64,000 bases of DNA from the NCBI GenBank assembly GCA_038148755.1, contig JAYQWA010000002.1, positions 1 through 64,000 of the forward strand, written 5' to 3'. This DNA comes from UBA5109 sp038148755 (GTDB lineage: Bacteria; Pseudomonadota; Gammaproteobacteria; Pseudomonadales; Pseudohongiellaceae). Made by a program: the position numbers and the translations under genes. The notes beneath the pieces are model-generated. The model made no database searches. It was not told where the DNA came from and worked only from the letters and a program-made list of their open reading frames with translations. This document shows, piece by piece, positions 45,152 to 54,526 of this stretch (the stretch's first letter is position 1; each line of letters begins with the position of its first letter).

Positions 45152-46186
45152 ATGAAAAATCGGGCAGTCTTACTCGCCAATCTCGGTTCACCGGATGCAC
45201 CGGAAGTCCCTGAAGTCAGAATCTATTTACGGCAGTTTCTGATGGACCCTTATGTAATACAGTTGCCCTGGTTATTGCGCGCTTTAATTGTCAATCTGCT
45301 GGTACTGCCAAAACGGCCTTATTCTTCTGCAGAAGCCTACCGTTCAGTCTGGACTGAAGAAGGTTCGCCATTGCTTTCCCTTTCATCGAAGCTGCAGCAA
45401 GCCTTGCAAAGCAAAATCGATTTGCCCGTAGCGTTGGCGATGCGTTATGGCAAGCCTTCTATCGAATCACAGATAAAAAAGCTTTCTGCAATACAAGGAG
45501 TCGATGAAATATTATTTATCCCGCTCTATCCGCATTTTGCAGACAGCACAATCACAACATCTATTAAAGAAGCTGAGCGCGTCATCCGGAAAAATAATCT
45601 GGCCGTCAAATTACTGACGCTTAAACCTTTCTATGATAATGACGCTTATATCAATGCACTGGTTGCTTCAGCCCAGCCCTGGCTGGAAAAAGATTTTGAC
45701 CACGTTCTGTTCAGTTATCATGGCTTACCGGAATCACACATCACCAAAGCTGATTCGACTGGCAGCCATTGCCTGAAAAAAACTAATTGCTGTTCCAGCC
45801 CTTCACCTGCGCATGCCACCTGTTATCGTCATCAGGTATTAAAAACTACGGAATGTTTTGCAGCAAAAACAAACTTACGCCCGGATCAATACACGCTGGC
45901 CTATCAGTCCAGACTGGGAAGAGCCAAATGGCTTGAACCCAGTACAGAAGAAACATTACACAGGCTTGCGCAGCAAGGGATAAAAAAACTACTTGTACTC
46001 TGCCCGGCCTTTGTAACAGACTGCCTGGAAACACTGGAAGAGATCGATATCCAGGGGCGTGAAACATTTATTGCTGCCGGAGGCGAAGAGCTGATCTATG
46101 TCCCCTGCTTGAATGATAATGAAGAATGGGTGTCTGCGCTGGCACAATGGATCAATGAATACCCATTGAATATTAAAATGCAATAG
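45152..46186 (+). CDS. hemH: ferrochelatase
   Basis: 344 residues. It inserts Fe2+ into protoporphyrin IX, the last step of haem synthesis. LANLGSPDAPEVPEVRIYLR at the N-terminus, FSYHGLPESHI with the catalytic His, and VLCPAFVTDCLETLEEI with the conserved Glu are all present. A Cys-rich stretch, HCLKKTNCCSSPS, lies just after the catalytic His. AAGAGA is the ribosome site. Confidence 0.95.
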   Translation: MKNRAVLLANLGSPDAPEVPEVRIYLRQFLMDPYVIQLPWLLRALIVNLLVLPKRPYSSAEAYRSVWTEEGSPLLSLSSKLQQALQSKIDLPVALAMRYGKPSIESQIKKLSAIQGVDEILFIPLYPHFADSTITTSIKEAERVIRKNNLAVKLLTLKPFYDNDAYINALVASAQPWLEKDFDHVLFSYHGLPESHITKADSTGSHCLKKTNCCSSPSPAHATCYRHQVLKTTECFAAKTNLRPDQYTLAYQSRLGRAKWLEPSTEETLHRLAQQGIKKLLVLCPAFVTDCLETLEEIDIQGRETFIAAGGEELIYVPCLNDNEEWVSALAQWINEYPLNIKMQ

Positions 46187-46216
46187 CAAAAGCTTAAAAT
46201 GAATAGCGATTAGACG

Positions 46217-46654
46217 ATGGAATCTTCAATCAGCGATCTTGCCGGCATCATTCAAATTGCCGTTGCGCCGGTTTTCCTGCTGGCTGGTATAGCCGGCTTT
46301 CTCAATGTCATGTCGGGACGCCTTGGTAGAATTATTGATCGAGGCCGCGTGCTGGAGAATATAATTAAAGATCTGGAAGAAGGCCCAGAAAAAAGTCTTA
46401 CCCATACAGAATTCGAAACCTTGCGCCGGCGATCCAAGCTTATTAACTGGTCAATTGCCATGTGTACAACTTCCGGCCTAATGGTTTGTACCGTAGTTGT
46501 TTCTATTTTTATCGGAGATTACTGGAATTTTGAAATTGCTTCTCTGATTATCAGCCTGTTTGTACTTGCCATGATCTGGCTGATACTCGCTCTAATGTTG
46601 TTTCTCGTCGAAGTTCAGCTCGCAACAAATAACATGCTTAAGCCCAGTGCTTAA
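46217..46654 (+). CDS. DUF2721 family membrane protein
   Basis: 145 residues with three transmembrane helices (about 10-30, 75-97, 105-130) and a short charged loop, RLGRIIDRGR, after the first helix, the mark of DUF2721. Function unknown. It starts 30 bases after hemH, perhaps on the same transcript. Confidence 0.75.
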   Translation: MESSISDLAGIIQIAVAPVFLLAGIAGFLNVMSGRLGRIIDRGRVLENIIKDLEEGPEKSLTHTEFETLRRRSKLINWSIAMCTTSGLMVCTVVVSIFIGDYWNFEIASLIISLFVLAMIWLILALMLFLVEVQLATNNMLKPSA

Positions 46655-46659
46655 TATTC

Positions 46660-47085
46660 TTAGATAGCAACTGCGACTTGTTGATTATTATTCAGCACTA
46701 TTACCTGAAAGGCTGCCAGTTCATTTAACAGCTTTTCATGTGTCGTTTTACTCATGTTAGTGAACAATAAAACCAACTGATAATTTTGTTGCGACAAACG
46801 GCGATGTGTGACGACCTGGGAACTTACTTCAAATAACTTCGGATGTCCGGGAATTTTGAATTTAATTTTACATTCATGCGGATAAGTATTTTGTGCAAGA
46901 ATCGCCTGAATTAGATCATCATTACAGGCAAGCTCAATCCCCCGCAAAGAAATATTAATACTCTGGGTTTCAAAGTGTTTTTCCTCGCTTTGCGAATATA
47001 TTTTTACTTCAACATCTGTGTCTAAAGGACAACGAGGCAACACCCTTCTTTCAATCGGACGACTTTCCTGAAATTGACCTGACAT
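46660..47085 (-). CDS. PilZ-domain protein
   Basis: 141 residues. RRVLPR (13-18 region) and NISLRG about 30 residues later fit the RxxxR and D/NxSxxG motifs of cyclic-di-GMP-binding PilZ domains; the middle of the first motif is slightly off. No other domain. Possible c-di-GMP receptor. Convergent with DUF2721, five bases apart. Confidence 0.65.
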   Translation of the reverse strand: MSGQFQESRPIERRVLPRCPLDTDVEVKIYSQSEEKHFETQSINISLRGIELACNDDLIQAILAQNTYPHECKIKFKIPGHPKLFEVSSQVVTHRRLSQQNYQLVLLFTNMSKTTHEKLLNELAAFQVIVLNNNQQVAVAI

Positions 47086-47212
47086 TTTTACTCACCTTTT
47101 AATTTTTTTATATCTGCTTCAAATATAAGCTTTAGCTTTATTGATGGGCGCCGTACTAAAACAGTTTACGAAAAAAAAGTGAGCTGTTTCACAACTATTG
47201 TTATTGTTTTTA

Positions 47213-49345
47213 TTAATGTTTTCGTCGGTAATTTTTACCTAAGACCAATTTTTTTCTACTCCGAATTTCGGGTTTTCCTCTTTTTACTGCAGGTGGCAGC
47301 AAATGATTTTTACCTGTGCCAATCAAATCTTCACGTCCCAAATCAATCAATGCCTGCCGCAACACTGGCCAGTTAGCTTCATCGTGATAACGCAGAAAAG
47401 CTTTTTGTAGACGTCGTTGCTCAAGCGCTTTTGGAACTTGCAGCTTTTGATTTTTATAACGCAGCTTCTTTAAAGGATTATGTTCTGAATAATACATAGC
47501 CGTCGCTAAAGCCATGGGTGAAGGATAAAAAGTCTGCACCTGATCCGGTTTGAATTTGTTTTGTTTCAACCACAGTGCTAATTGCAGCATATCTTCATCA
47601 GTAGAGCCCGGGTGTGCTGCAATAAAATACGGGATTAAATATTGTTTCTTGCCTGCTTCAGCAGAGAACTGTTCAAATAAACGTTTAAAATCCTCGTATA
47701 AGGCAATACTGGGTTTCATCATCTGCTGTAGCGGGCCATCTTCACTATGCTCAGGTGCAATTTTCAAATAACCACCCACATGATGTGTCACTAGTTCTTT
47801 AATATATTCCTTATCTTTAAGTGCCAGGTCGTAGCGTAAACCTGAGGCAATTAGAATTTTTTTTACGCCTTTTATCTGGCGCGCCTCACGATAAAGTTCT
47901 GTTGTTTGTTTATGATCAGTCTTTAAATGCTTACAGATAGAAGGATAGACACAGGATAAGCGACGGCAACGTTTTTCTATAGCCGGACTGGAACAGTTAA
48001 GGCCGTACATGTTTGCCGTTGGCCCGCCAAGATCAGAAATCACACCAGTAAAGCCCGGTACTTTTTCTTTTATCTGCTCTATTTCGTTCAGAATGGATTG
48101 TTTGGAGCGACTTTGAATTACTCTGCCTTCATGCTCGGTAATTGAACAGAAACTACAGCCGCCGAAACAGCCGCGCATAATATTCACAGAGGTTTTTATC
48201 ATGTCGTAGGCTGGAATTTTTGCGTCACCATAAGAGGGGTGTGGTCGGCGTTGGTATGGCAAATCAAACACAGCATCAATTTCCTCTGTGCTGAGCGGCA
48301 AAGGAGGCCGATTTACCCAGATTTCCTTACTGCCATGTTTTTGCACCAGAGCTCTTCCATTATGCGGACTGGCTTCCTGATGCAAGACCCGTGAAGCATG
48401 CGCGTATAGCACTGGATCATTTCTGACTTTTTCAAACGACGGCAAACGGACATAAGTATTTTCAACAGCAAGTTCATGCCTGGCCTGTAAAGGCAAAGGT
48501 ATAATTCTAACTGCCTGATTTTCTGTTTCTGAATCATCAGCTACAGAATTTGTTTGCTGATTGTATTCATAAGGGTTTGGCATCTGCTCAATTTTGCCGG
48601 GCCAGTCAATACGGGTGGAATCTATCTCTGTCCAGTCAGCGGAGACACTGTCAATCAAAACAGCCGTGCCACGAATATCGTGCATATCATGCACACGGCG
48701 ACCTTGCGCCAAACCATGTGCTACTTCCGCCATTGCCCGTTCGGCATTACCGAAAAGCAGAATGTCGGCACCGGAATCAATCAGAATCGATTTGCGCACC
48801 TTATCACTCCAGTAATCATACTGGGCAATGCGTCTTAAACTGGCTTCAATACCACCAATTACAAGTGGCACTTCTTTATAAGCTTCGCGGCATTTCTGAC
48901 TATAAACAATGACCGCCCTATCAGGACGTTTGCCGCCTTCATCATTAGGAGTGTAGGCATCGTCACTGCGCATGCGCAGATCTGCCGTATAGCGGTTAAT
49001 CATGGAATCCATATTGCCGCCTGTAATGCCGAAAAACAGGTTGGGTTTGCCCAGCGCCATGAAGTCTTCTGTTGTCTGCCAACGCGGCTGCGCAATAATA
49101 CCGACCCGAAAGCCCTGCGCCTCCAGAAAGCGCCCGATGACAGCCATACCGAAACTCGGGTGATCTACATAAGCGTCACCGGTCACGATAATTATGTCGC
49201 AGGAATCCCAGCCCAACGCATCCATTTCCACGCGCGACATCGGTAAATAAGGTGCAGTGCCGTAACACTCCGCCCAGTATTTGGGATAGGAAAAGAGGGA
49301 GCCGACCTGATTGGCTGATACGTCTGCAGATGGATTTAGATTCAT
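47213..49345 (-). CDS. YgiQ-family radical SAM protein
   Basis: 710 residues. The N-terminal half holds a cobalamin-binding-like region (DIIIVTGDAYVDHPSFG) and the radical SAM core starts at about 385, with GCFGGCSFCSITEHEGR giving the Cx3Cx2C 4Fe-4S site. Basic C-terminus (RKKLVLGKNYRRK). Reaction unknown for the family. ATG 49345 is 58 bases from the peroxiredoxin stop, so co-transcription is possible. Confidence 0.9.
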   Translation of the reverse strand: MNLNPSADVSANQVGSLFSYPKYWAECYGTAPYLPMSRVEMDALGWDSCDIIIVTGDAYVDHPSFGMAVIGRFLEAQGFRVGIIAQPRWQTTEDFMALGKPNLFFGITGGNMDSMINRYTADLRMRSDDAYTPNDEGGKRPDRAVIVYSQKCREAYKEVPLVIGGIEASLRRIAQYDYWSDKVRKSILIDSGADILLFGNAERAMAEVAHGLAQGRRVHDMHDIRGTAVLIDSVSADWTEIDSTRIDWPGKIEQMPNPYEYNQQTNSVADDSETENQAVRIIPLPLQARHELAVENTYVRLPSFEKVRNDPVLYAHASRVLHQEASPHNGRALVQKHGSKEIWVNRPPLPLSTEEIDAVFDLPYQRRPHPSYGDAKIPAYDMIKTSVNIMRGCFGGCSFCSITEHEGRVIQSRSKQSILNEIEQIKEKVPGFTGVISDLGGPTANMYGLNCSSPAIEKRCRRLSCVYPSICKHLKTDHKQTTELYREARQIKGVKKILIASGLRYDLALKDKEYIKELVTHHVGGYLKIAPEHSEDGPLQQMMKPSIALYEDFKRLFEQFSAEAGKKQYLIPYFIAAHPGSTDEDMLQLALWLKQNKFKPDQVQTFYPSPMALATAMYYSEHNPLKKLRYKNQKLQVPKALEQRRLQKAFLRYHDEANWPVLRQALIDLGREDLIGTGKNHLLPPAVKRGKPEIRSRKKLVLGKNYRRKH

Positions 49346-49403
49346 CTGCAGATTCTATCAATAATCAGCGCGGATAGGCGCAGAGTTTTTAGAGGGTTTT
49401 AAA

Positions 49404-49976
49404 TCAGCCAACAAACTCACGCAGTGGTTTGGAAACCCCTGCTGATTCTTTCCCTTGCAAATAAGCCAGCATGGTATCCGCATCAGACACTTCAAAAGGG
49501 TCTGTAGGACAGTTATCGCCGAAATCCGGCTCAATAAAAATCTTTTCAATCTTGCCATCATTGACCAGCATGGAATAACGCCAGGAACGTAAGCCAAAAC
49601 CGAGGTTACTTTTATCCACCAGCATACCCATTTTGCGCGTAAATTCGCCATTGCCATCAGGCAGCATCTTTACATTTTTTGCTTCGACATGCTTGGACCA
49701 CTGAAACATGACAAAGGCATCATTGACTGAAATACAGTAGATGTCATCAACACCCGCGGCTTTAAAATCGTCATACAGTTCTTCGTAGCGTGGTAGATGA
49801 TTGGAAGAACAGGTTGGTGTAAATGCTCCTGGCAAGGAAAACACAACAACTTTCTTGCCGGCGAAAATATCGTCGGAGTTGGTATCCTGCCAACGATAAG
49901 GATTCGGCCCCTCAACACTTTCATCACGCACACGGGTTTTGAAAACTACATTTGGGACTTTTTCTACTACGGGCAT
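49404..49976 (-). CDS. peroxiredoxin (Prx5-type)
   Basis: 190 residues. PGAFTPTCSSNHLPRYEE has the peroxidatic Cys in the T-x2-C motif; YCISVNDAFVM carries the second Cys-bearing strand, and the C-terminal FEVSDADTMLAYL is usual. Related Haemophilus-type proteins are fused to a glutaredoxin domain, absent here, so reduction must come from a separate glutaredoxin or thioredoxin. It removes peroxides in the cytosol. AAAGGAG precedes the ATG. Confidence 0.9.
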   Translation of the reverse strand: MPVVEKVPNVVFKTRVRDESVEGPNPYRWQDTNSDDIFAGKKVVVFSLPGAFTPTCSSNHLPRYEELYDDFKAAGVDDIYCISVNDAFVMFQWSKHVEAKNVKMLPDGNGEFTRKMGMLVDKSNLGFGLRSWRYSMLVNDGKIEKIFIEPDFGDNCPTDPFEVSDADTMLAYLQGKESAGVSKPLREFVG

Positions 49977-50110
49977 GTTTTACTCCTTTCGGTTTTAGTT
50001 AAACTTATTTAGTGAAGCTGTTCGTTATACAACTAATAAGCTATTTATTGATTGGCAGATCAGTATTTTTTCTAGGGTAATTTTATTCATTGGCGTATAT
50101 ACGCGAACCC

Positions 50111-50207
50111 AGAACGAGGCAAAAGAAAAATTTGGAGAAGGATCTTACAACCCAGTAAGAGACTGAAATAAATTTTACTTTTAACGAAGTAATGAGGAGC
50201 GCAATAG
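50111..50207. repeat. structured intergenic repeat, copy C
   Basis: Begins AGAACGAGGC and ends TTTTAACGAAGTAATGAGGAG then GCGCAATAGC, reaching the stop codon of the DUF1820 gene. Outer stem AAAATTT/AAATTTT, inner stem TCTTAC/GTAAGA, with GAAGGA opposite GACTGA between. Confidence 0.75.
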
Positions 50208-50549
50208 CTATTGGGTTTGCTTACCTCCAGGCGGTGTGACCAAGGTCGGGAATGGGGCGATATTATCTCCACTCGTAATCTTGGCAACACCCTCTTTCTC
50301 CACCTGATCAATCCGGACTATCGCCTGCAGCGGGATAAAGCTTCGCTTAACACCCTGAAATTCAGCTTTAAGCTTTTCTTCTGAGGGATCCACAACAACC
50401 TGTGTATGCTCGCCAAAAACAAAATCTTCGATTTCAATAAAACCCCACAGGTCACTTTGATAAACCTGCTCGGCATAAACTTCGTAGACTTTACCTTTGT
50501 TTAAAAAGGTAATTTTAAATATTTCTTTGGATTTGCTTGAATTCGCCAT
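50208..50549 (-). CDS. DUF1820 family protein
   Basis: 113 residues. IFKITFLNKGKVYEVYAEQV, GFIEIEDFVFGE and SFIPLQAIVRIDQVEKEG are typical of DUF1820, a small cytosolic family of unknown function. Divergent from miaB, a common arrangement. Its stop (TAG at 50208-50210) overlaps the end of repeat copy C. Confidence 0.85.
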   Translation of the reverse strand: MANSSKSKEIFKITFLNKGKVYEVYAEQVYQSDLWGFIEIEDFVFGEHTQVVVDPSEEKLKAEFQGVKRSFIPLQAIVRIDQVEKEGVAKITSGDNIAPFPTLVTPPGGKQTQ

Positions 50550-50642
50550 GGTACTCTCAACTAGACAATTTGAACTTTCAATCAGACAACAACACGAATT
50601 GTATATATAGGGATAAACATCGCCTTTTCAAGGCCTTATCGC

Positions 50643-50648
50643 TATAAT
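50643..50648 (+). promoter_or_regulatory. -10 box of miaB
   Basis: A consensus TATAAT 35 bases before ATG 50683. No convincing -35 at 17 bases. It overlaps the upstream in-frame ATG at 50647, which argues for the later start. Confidence 0.5.
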
Positions 50649-50682
50649 GCCTGCCCTTTTTAACACCGGTTTAAAACAGTTT

Positions 50683-52005
50683 ATGCCTAAAAAGGTATTT
50701 ATCAAAACTCACGGCTGTCAGATGAACGAATATGACAGTGCGCGTATGCTGGATCTTCTGCAGGAAAGCGACCAGATGGTGCTCGCAGATACTGCAGAAG
50801 ATGCTGACGTGCTGCTGCTTAATACCTGTTCGATTCGAGAAAAAGCGCAAGAGAAAGTCTTTCATCAGCTCGGACGCTGGCGCAAACTGAAAGATAGTAA
50901 GCCAGAGTTAAAAATTGCCGTCGGCGGCTGTGTGGCTTCTCAGGAAGGTGAATTGATTGGTAAGCGTGCACCCTTTGTAGATGTTGTCTTCGGCCCACAA
51001 ACCCTGCACCGTCTACCCAGCCTGTTAAAAGACAAGCCTGAAGGTGGCCCGGTGGTTGATATCAGTTTCCCGGAAATTGAAAAGTTTGATCGCCTGCCCC
51101 AACCCACAGCGGCTGAATGCCAGGCTTTCCTGACTATTCAGGAAGGCTGCAGCCGATACTGTTCTTTTTGTGTGGTGCCTTATACCCGTGGTGAAGAAGT
51201 CAGCAGGCCACTGGATGATATTCTGGCTGAAGCGGTTCACCTGGCCTCGCAGGGTGTACGGGAAGTAAATTTACTTGGTCAAAATGTTAACTCTTACCGT
51301 GGTTTAAGCCATGAAGGTGACTTGATAGATCTGGCAACCCTGATCACCTATATCTCAGCCATTGAGGGTATCGACAGAATCCGTTACACCACCTCACATC
51401 CGGTGGAATTTAATCAGAGCCTGATTGATACCTACGAGACAACTCCTGAACTGGTTAGTCATTTGCATTTACCCGTACAAAGCGGCTCAGACCGGATTCT
51501 GGCCCTGATGAAGCGTAATCACACAGTACTAGAATATAAATCCATCATTCGCAAGTTACGTGCGATTCGCGCTGATATCAGCATAAGTTCAGACTTTATT
51601 ATCGGATTTCCAGGTGAAACTGAGCGGGATTTCGAAGACACCATGAACCTGATTGCGGATATCGGCTTTGATCATTCCTTCAGTTTCATCTACAGCGCCC
51701 GACCCGGGACTCCGGCGGCCGATCTCAAGGATGAAACCCCAGAAAGTGTTAAGAAACAACGGCTTGCTATTCTACAGGAACGGATACTACAGCATGCCCA
51801 TAGCATCTCCGAAGCGATGGTTGATACTGTAGTGCCTGTTCTGGTTACCGGCCCGTCAAAAAAGGACCCCGGCCAGTTGCAGGGCCGTACTGAGAATAAC
51901 CGGGTTGTGAATTTCAGAGCTGATCAGGCAAATCTGGTCGGCCAGATCATTCCGATCAAAATTACTGAAGCCCTGCCTAATTCATTACGTGGTCAGCTCC
52001 CATAA
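50683..52005 (+). CDS. miaB: tRNA-2-methylthio-N6-dimethylallyladenosine synthase
   Basis: 440 residues from ATG at 50683 (MPKKVFIKTHGCQMNEYD), twelve codons inside the longest frame. It adds the methylthio group to i6A37 of tRNA. Three parts: an N-terminal UPF0004 domain with Cys residues holding the auxiliary cluster (THGCQMNE, LLNTCSIREKA, VGGCVASQ), the radical SAM core with CSRYCSFCVVPYTRGEE, and a C-terminal TRAM domain. Product is the substrate of MiaE. Confidence 0.96.
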   Translation: MPKKVFIKTHGCQMNEYDSARMLDLLQESDQMVLADTAEDADVLLLNTCSIREKAQEKVFHQLGRWRKLKDSKPELKIAVGGCVASQEGELIGKRAPFVDVVFGPQTLHRLPSLLKDKPEGGPVVDISFPEIEKFDRLPQPTAAECQAFLTIQEGCSRYCSFCVVPYTRGEEVSRPLDDILAEAVHLASQGVREVNLLGQNVNSYRGLSHEGDLIDLATLITYISAIEGIDRIRYTTSHPVEFNQSLIDTYETTPELVSHLHLPVQSGSDRILALMKRNHTVLEYKSIIRKLRAIRADISISSDFIIGFPGETERDFEDTMNLIADIGFDHSFSFIYSARPGTPAADLKDETPESVKKQRLAILQERILQHAHSISEAMVDTVVPVLVTGPSKKDPGQLQGRTENNRVVNFRADQANLVGQIIPIKITEALPNSLRGQLP

Positions 52006-52109
52006 AACAAGCTGAGATAACTACTTGTATTCACAAAAATTTAATACCATTGTACTTTTCACTTGGTATACTGAGTGCAAGCAGGTAATACAGGAGGCAC
52101 AGTTCCCTT

Positions 52110-53153
52110 TTGACTAACGACAATCAAACCAGCAGGTTGCATCTGGAACCTGAAAATCCTCAACGCCTGGCCAGCCTCTGTGGCCGTCTGAATGAGCATA
52201 TCCAACAAATTGAAGATCGCTTGAACATTAAGATACAGAATCGTGGTTCTGACTTTACACTGCATGGTGAACCTGCAGCGCTAACCAGCGCAATACAGAT
52301 ATTGGAAGCACTTTATCTGCTCACTGATAAAAACAAGGATCTCGGTCCTGATCAGATACATCTGGTTATTCAGGAGTATCTGAACACGGCTGATTCGACG
52401 CAAGCGCTGGAAGACCAGCCACAGCAGGATGTACAACTTATCAGAACACCTAAGTGCTCGGTCAAACCGCGTAGCCATCATCAAAATGAATATGTCCGTG
52501 CCATCATGCGCAATGATATTAACTTTGGCATTGGCCCTGCCGGCACGGGTAAAACTTATCTGGCCGTTGCCTGTGCTGTAGAGGCGCTGGTAAATGACAG
52601 GGTTGGTCGGATTTTATTGGTTCGTCCGGCCGTTGAGGCTGGTGAAAAACTGGGGTTCCTGCCAGGCGACTTGGCACAGAAAGTGGATCCGTATTTACGC
52701 CCCCTGTATGACGCCTTATATGAAATGCTGGGCTTTGAACGCGTTGCCAAATTGATTGAACGTAATATTATCGAGGTCGCGCCTCTGGCTTACATGCGAG
52801 GGCGCACACTGAATAACTCATTTATTATTCTGGATGAAAGCCAGAACACAACGGCCTCGCAAATGAAAATGTTCCTGACCCGTATCGGATTTGGTTCAAC
52901 GGCTGTCATTACCGGTGACGTTACCCAGATTGATTTACCCAAAGGTGAACGTTCCGGGCTGGTTCATGTCAGTTCGATTCTTTCTGATATCAAAGGCATT
53001 AATTTTTCATATTTCGATGCCAAAGATGTCGTACGCCATCCTATCGTCCAGCGTGTAGTTGAAGCTTACGATAAGTACGACAAACAAAGCATAGCCGCCT
53101 TGAAAAAGAGTGAAAGCAGTGAGCAGGAACGCATTAATGAGCGTGACAATTGA
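52110..53153 (+). CDS. ybeZ: PhoH-like ATPase (YbeZ)
   Basis: 347 residues from TTG at 52110; AGGAGG lies 12 bases upstream, longer than ideal, and no other start is available. An N-terminal KH-like region (1-105) precedes the PhoH domain with Walker A GIGPAGTGKTYLAVA and Walker B FIILDESQN. It works with YbeY in RNA metabolism and ribosome maturation. First gene of a phoH-ybeY-corC-lnt operon; its end overlaps ybeY by 17 bases. Confidence 0.92.
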   Translation: MTNDNQTSRLHLEPENPQRLASLCGRLNEHIQQIEDRLNIKIQNRGSDFTLHGEPAALTSAIQILEALYLLTDKNKDLGPDQIHLVIQEYLNTADSTQALEDQPQQDVQLIRTPKCSVKPRSHHQNEYVRAIMRNDINFGIGPAGTGKTYLAVACAVEALVNDRVGRILLVRPAVEAGEKLGFLPGDLAQKVDPYLRPLYDALYEMLGFERVAKLIERNIIEVAPLAYMRGRTLNNSFIILDESQNTTASQMKMFLTRIGFGSTAVITGDVTQIDLPKGERSGLVHVSSILSDIKGINFSYFDAKDVVRHPIVQRVVEAYDKYDKQSIAALKKSESSEQERINERDN

Positions 53154-53601
53154 GCTCATGAATGCCTCTGCAGAATCTGCCGTGCCGTCCCAGGCAGAAT
53201 TTGAACTATGGGGCAATGCAGTACTAGAGGAGTTAAATCAAGATGACCAGACATTCGAGCTTGGTATCCGTTTGGTTTCTGAAACCGAGTCTGCTGAATT
53301 GAATCAAAATTTTCGTAATAAACAAGGCCCGACCAATGTCCTGTCTTTCACCTATAATGATATTCCGGCACAAGCACAGCAAGGATTATTGGGGGATCTG
53401 GCTATCTGCAGCCAGGTGATCATCCGTGAAGCACAGGAGCAGCAGAAAACCGCATCAGCTCACTGGGCACACATGACCATTCATGGTCTCCTGCATTTGC
53501 GGGGTTACGACCATCAGGATGATAAAGAAGCCACCTGCATGGAGGAGATGGAAATCAACATTTTATCCAAACTTGGTTATCCTCACCCTTATAACGATTA
53601 G
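53137..53601 (+). CDS. ybeY: endoribonuclease YbeY
   Basis: 154 residues from ATG at 53137. HGLLHLRGYDHQDD is the H-x3-H-x5-H zinc site of YbeY, a single-strand RNase for 16S rRNA 3' end maturation and 70S quality control. NQNFRNKQGPTNVLSF and GDLAICSQVI are further family segments. Overlap with the end of ybeZ implies coupled translation. Confidence 0.93.
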   Translation: MSVTIELMNASAESAVPSQAEFELWGNAVLEELNQDDQTFELGIRLVSETESAELNQNFRNKQGPTNVLSFTYNDIPAQAQQGLLGDLAICSQVIIREAQEQQKTASAHWAHMTIHGLLHLRGYDHQDDKEATCMEEMEINILSKLGYPHPYND

Positions 53602-53647
53602 TACACTGATAAAAACAGAAAAAAAGTAACAGGAAGCAATTAGTTAC

Positions 53648-54526
53648 ATGGCAGACGATCAATTTAGCAACGATCCGGATGAAAAATCCTGGATCGATAA
53701 AATTAAAACAATATTTGGTTCTCAGGTTTCTGATAAAAAAGATCTGGTTGATCAGTTACGACTGGCTCAGGAAGAAAAAATCATCGACGTTGATGCCTTG
53801 AGCATTATCGAAGGTGCCTTACAGGTGGGTGATATGCAGGTGCGGGAAATTATGATCCCTCGCCCTCAAATTGCCATGCTTAACACTAAATCCAGTCTGG
53901 AAGAAATTCTGCAGATTGTGACTGAAACAGCCCATTCCCGCTTCCCGGTGACCGGCGAAAACAGTGATGACATCATTGGTATTTTGCTGGCCAAGGATTT
54001 GATTCCGCTTCTTCTCGAAAAAAACAGCAGTAAACGTTTCAACATCAAAGACATCGTGCGCCCGGTTACCGTTATTCCTGAGTACAAACGGCTCAATGTT
54101 TTACTTAAAGAGTTTCGTGAAAATCGCAACCACATGGCTATTGTGATCGATGAATATGGCGGCCTTGCCGGTGCTGTTACCATTGAAGATATTCTTGAAC
54201 AAATCGTCGGGGAAATCGAAGACGAATACGATGTCGATGACGAGGATTACATCAAAACCTCTGATGGCGAAAGCTATATTGTCAAAGCCATTACACCGCT
54301 GGATGAATTCAACGAATATTTTCATAGTAATTTCACCAGTGAAGAAATGGGCACTATCGGCGGCATTTTGTTGAACCAGTTTGGCCACATTCCCAGCCGC
54401 AATGAACGCATCGGTATTGGACCTTATGTGTTCAAAATTCTTAATGCAGATGGTCGCCAGATTCGCTTGATCGAAGTCAGTTCCAGCCTGGCATTGAATT
54501 CCAGTGATGAGTCAGGCCACGAATAA
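53648..54526 (+). CDS. corC: CorC/HlyC-family CBS-domain protein
   Basis: 292 residues, soluble. Two CBS domains (VREIMIPRPQIAML, to about 185: GIDEYGG-like IVIDEYGGLAGAVTIEDI) and a CorC_HlyC C-terminal domain (EEMGTIGGILLNQFGHIP, then RIGIGPYVFKIL). It lacks the membrane DUF21 domain, as E. coli CorC does. Implicated in Mg2+/Co2+ homeostasis. The third gene of the operon; lnt starts within its last 20 bases. Confidence 0.93.
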   Translation: MADDQFSNDPDEKSWIDKIKTIFGSQVSDKKDLVDQLRLAQEEKIIDVDALSIIEGALQVGDMQVREIMIPRPQIAMLNTKSSLEEILQIVTETAHSRFPVTGENSDDIIGILLAKDLIPLLLEKNSSKRFNIKDIVRPVTVIPEYKRLNVLLKEFRENRNHMAIVIDEYGGLAGAVTIEDILEQIVGEIEDEYDVDDEDYIKTSDGESYIVKAITPLDEFNEYFHSNFTSEEMGTIGGILLNQFGHIPSRNERIGIGPYVFKILNADGRQIRLIEVSSSLALNSSDESGHE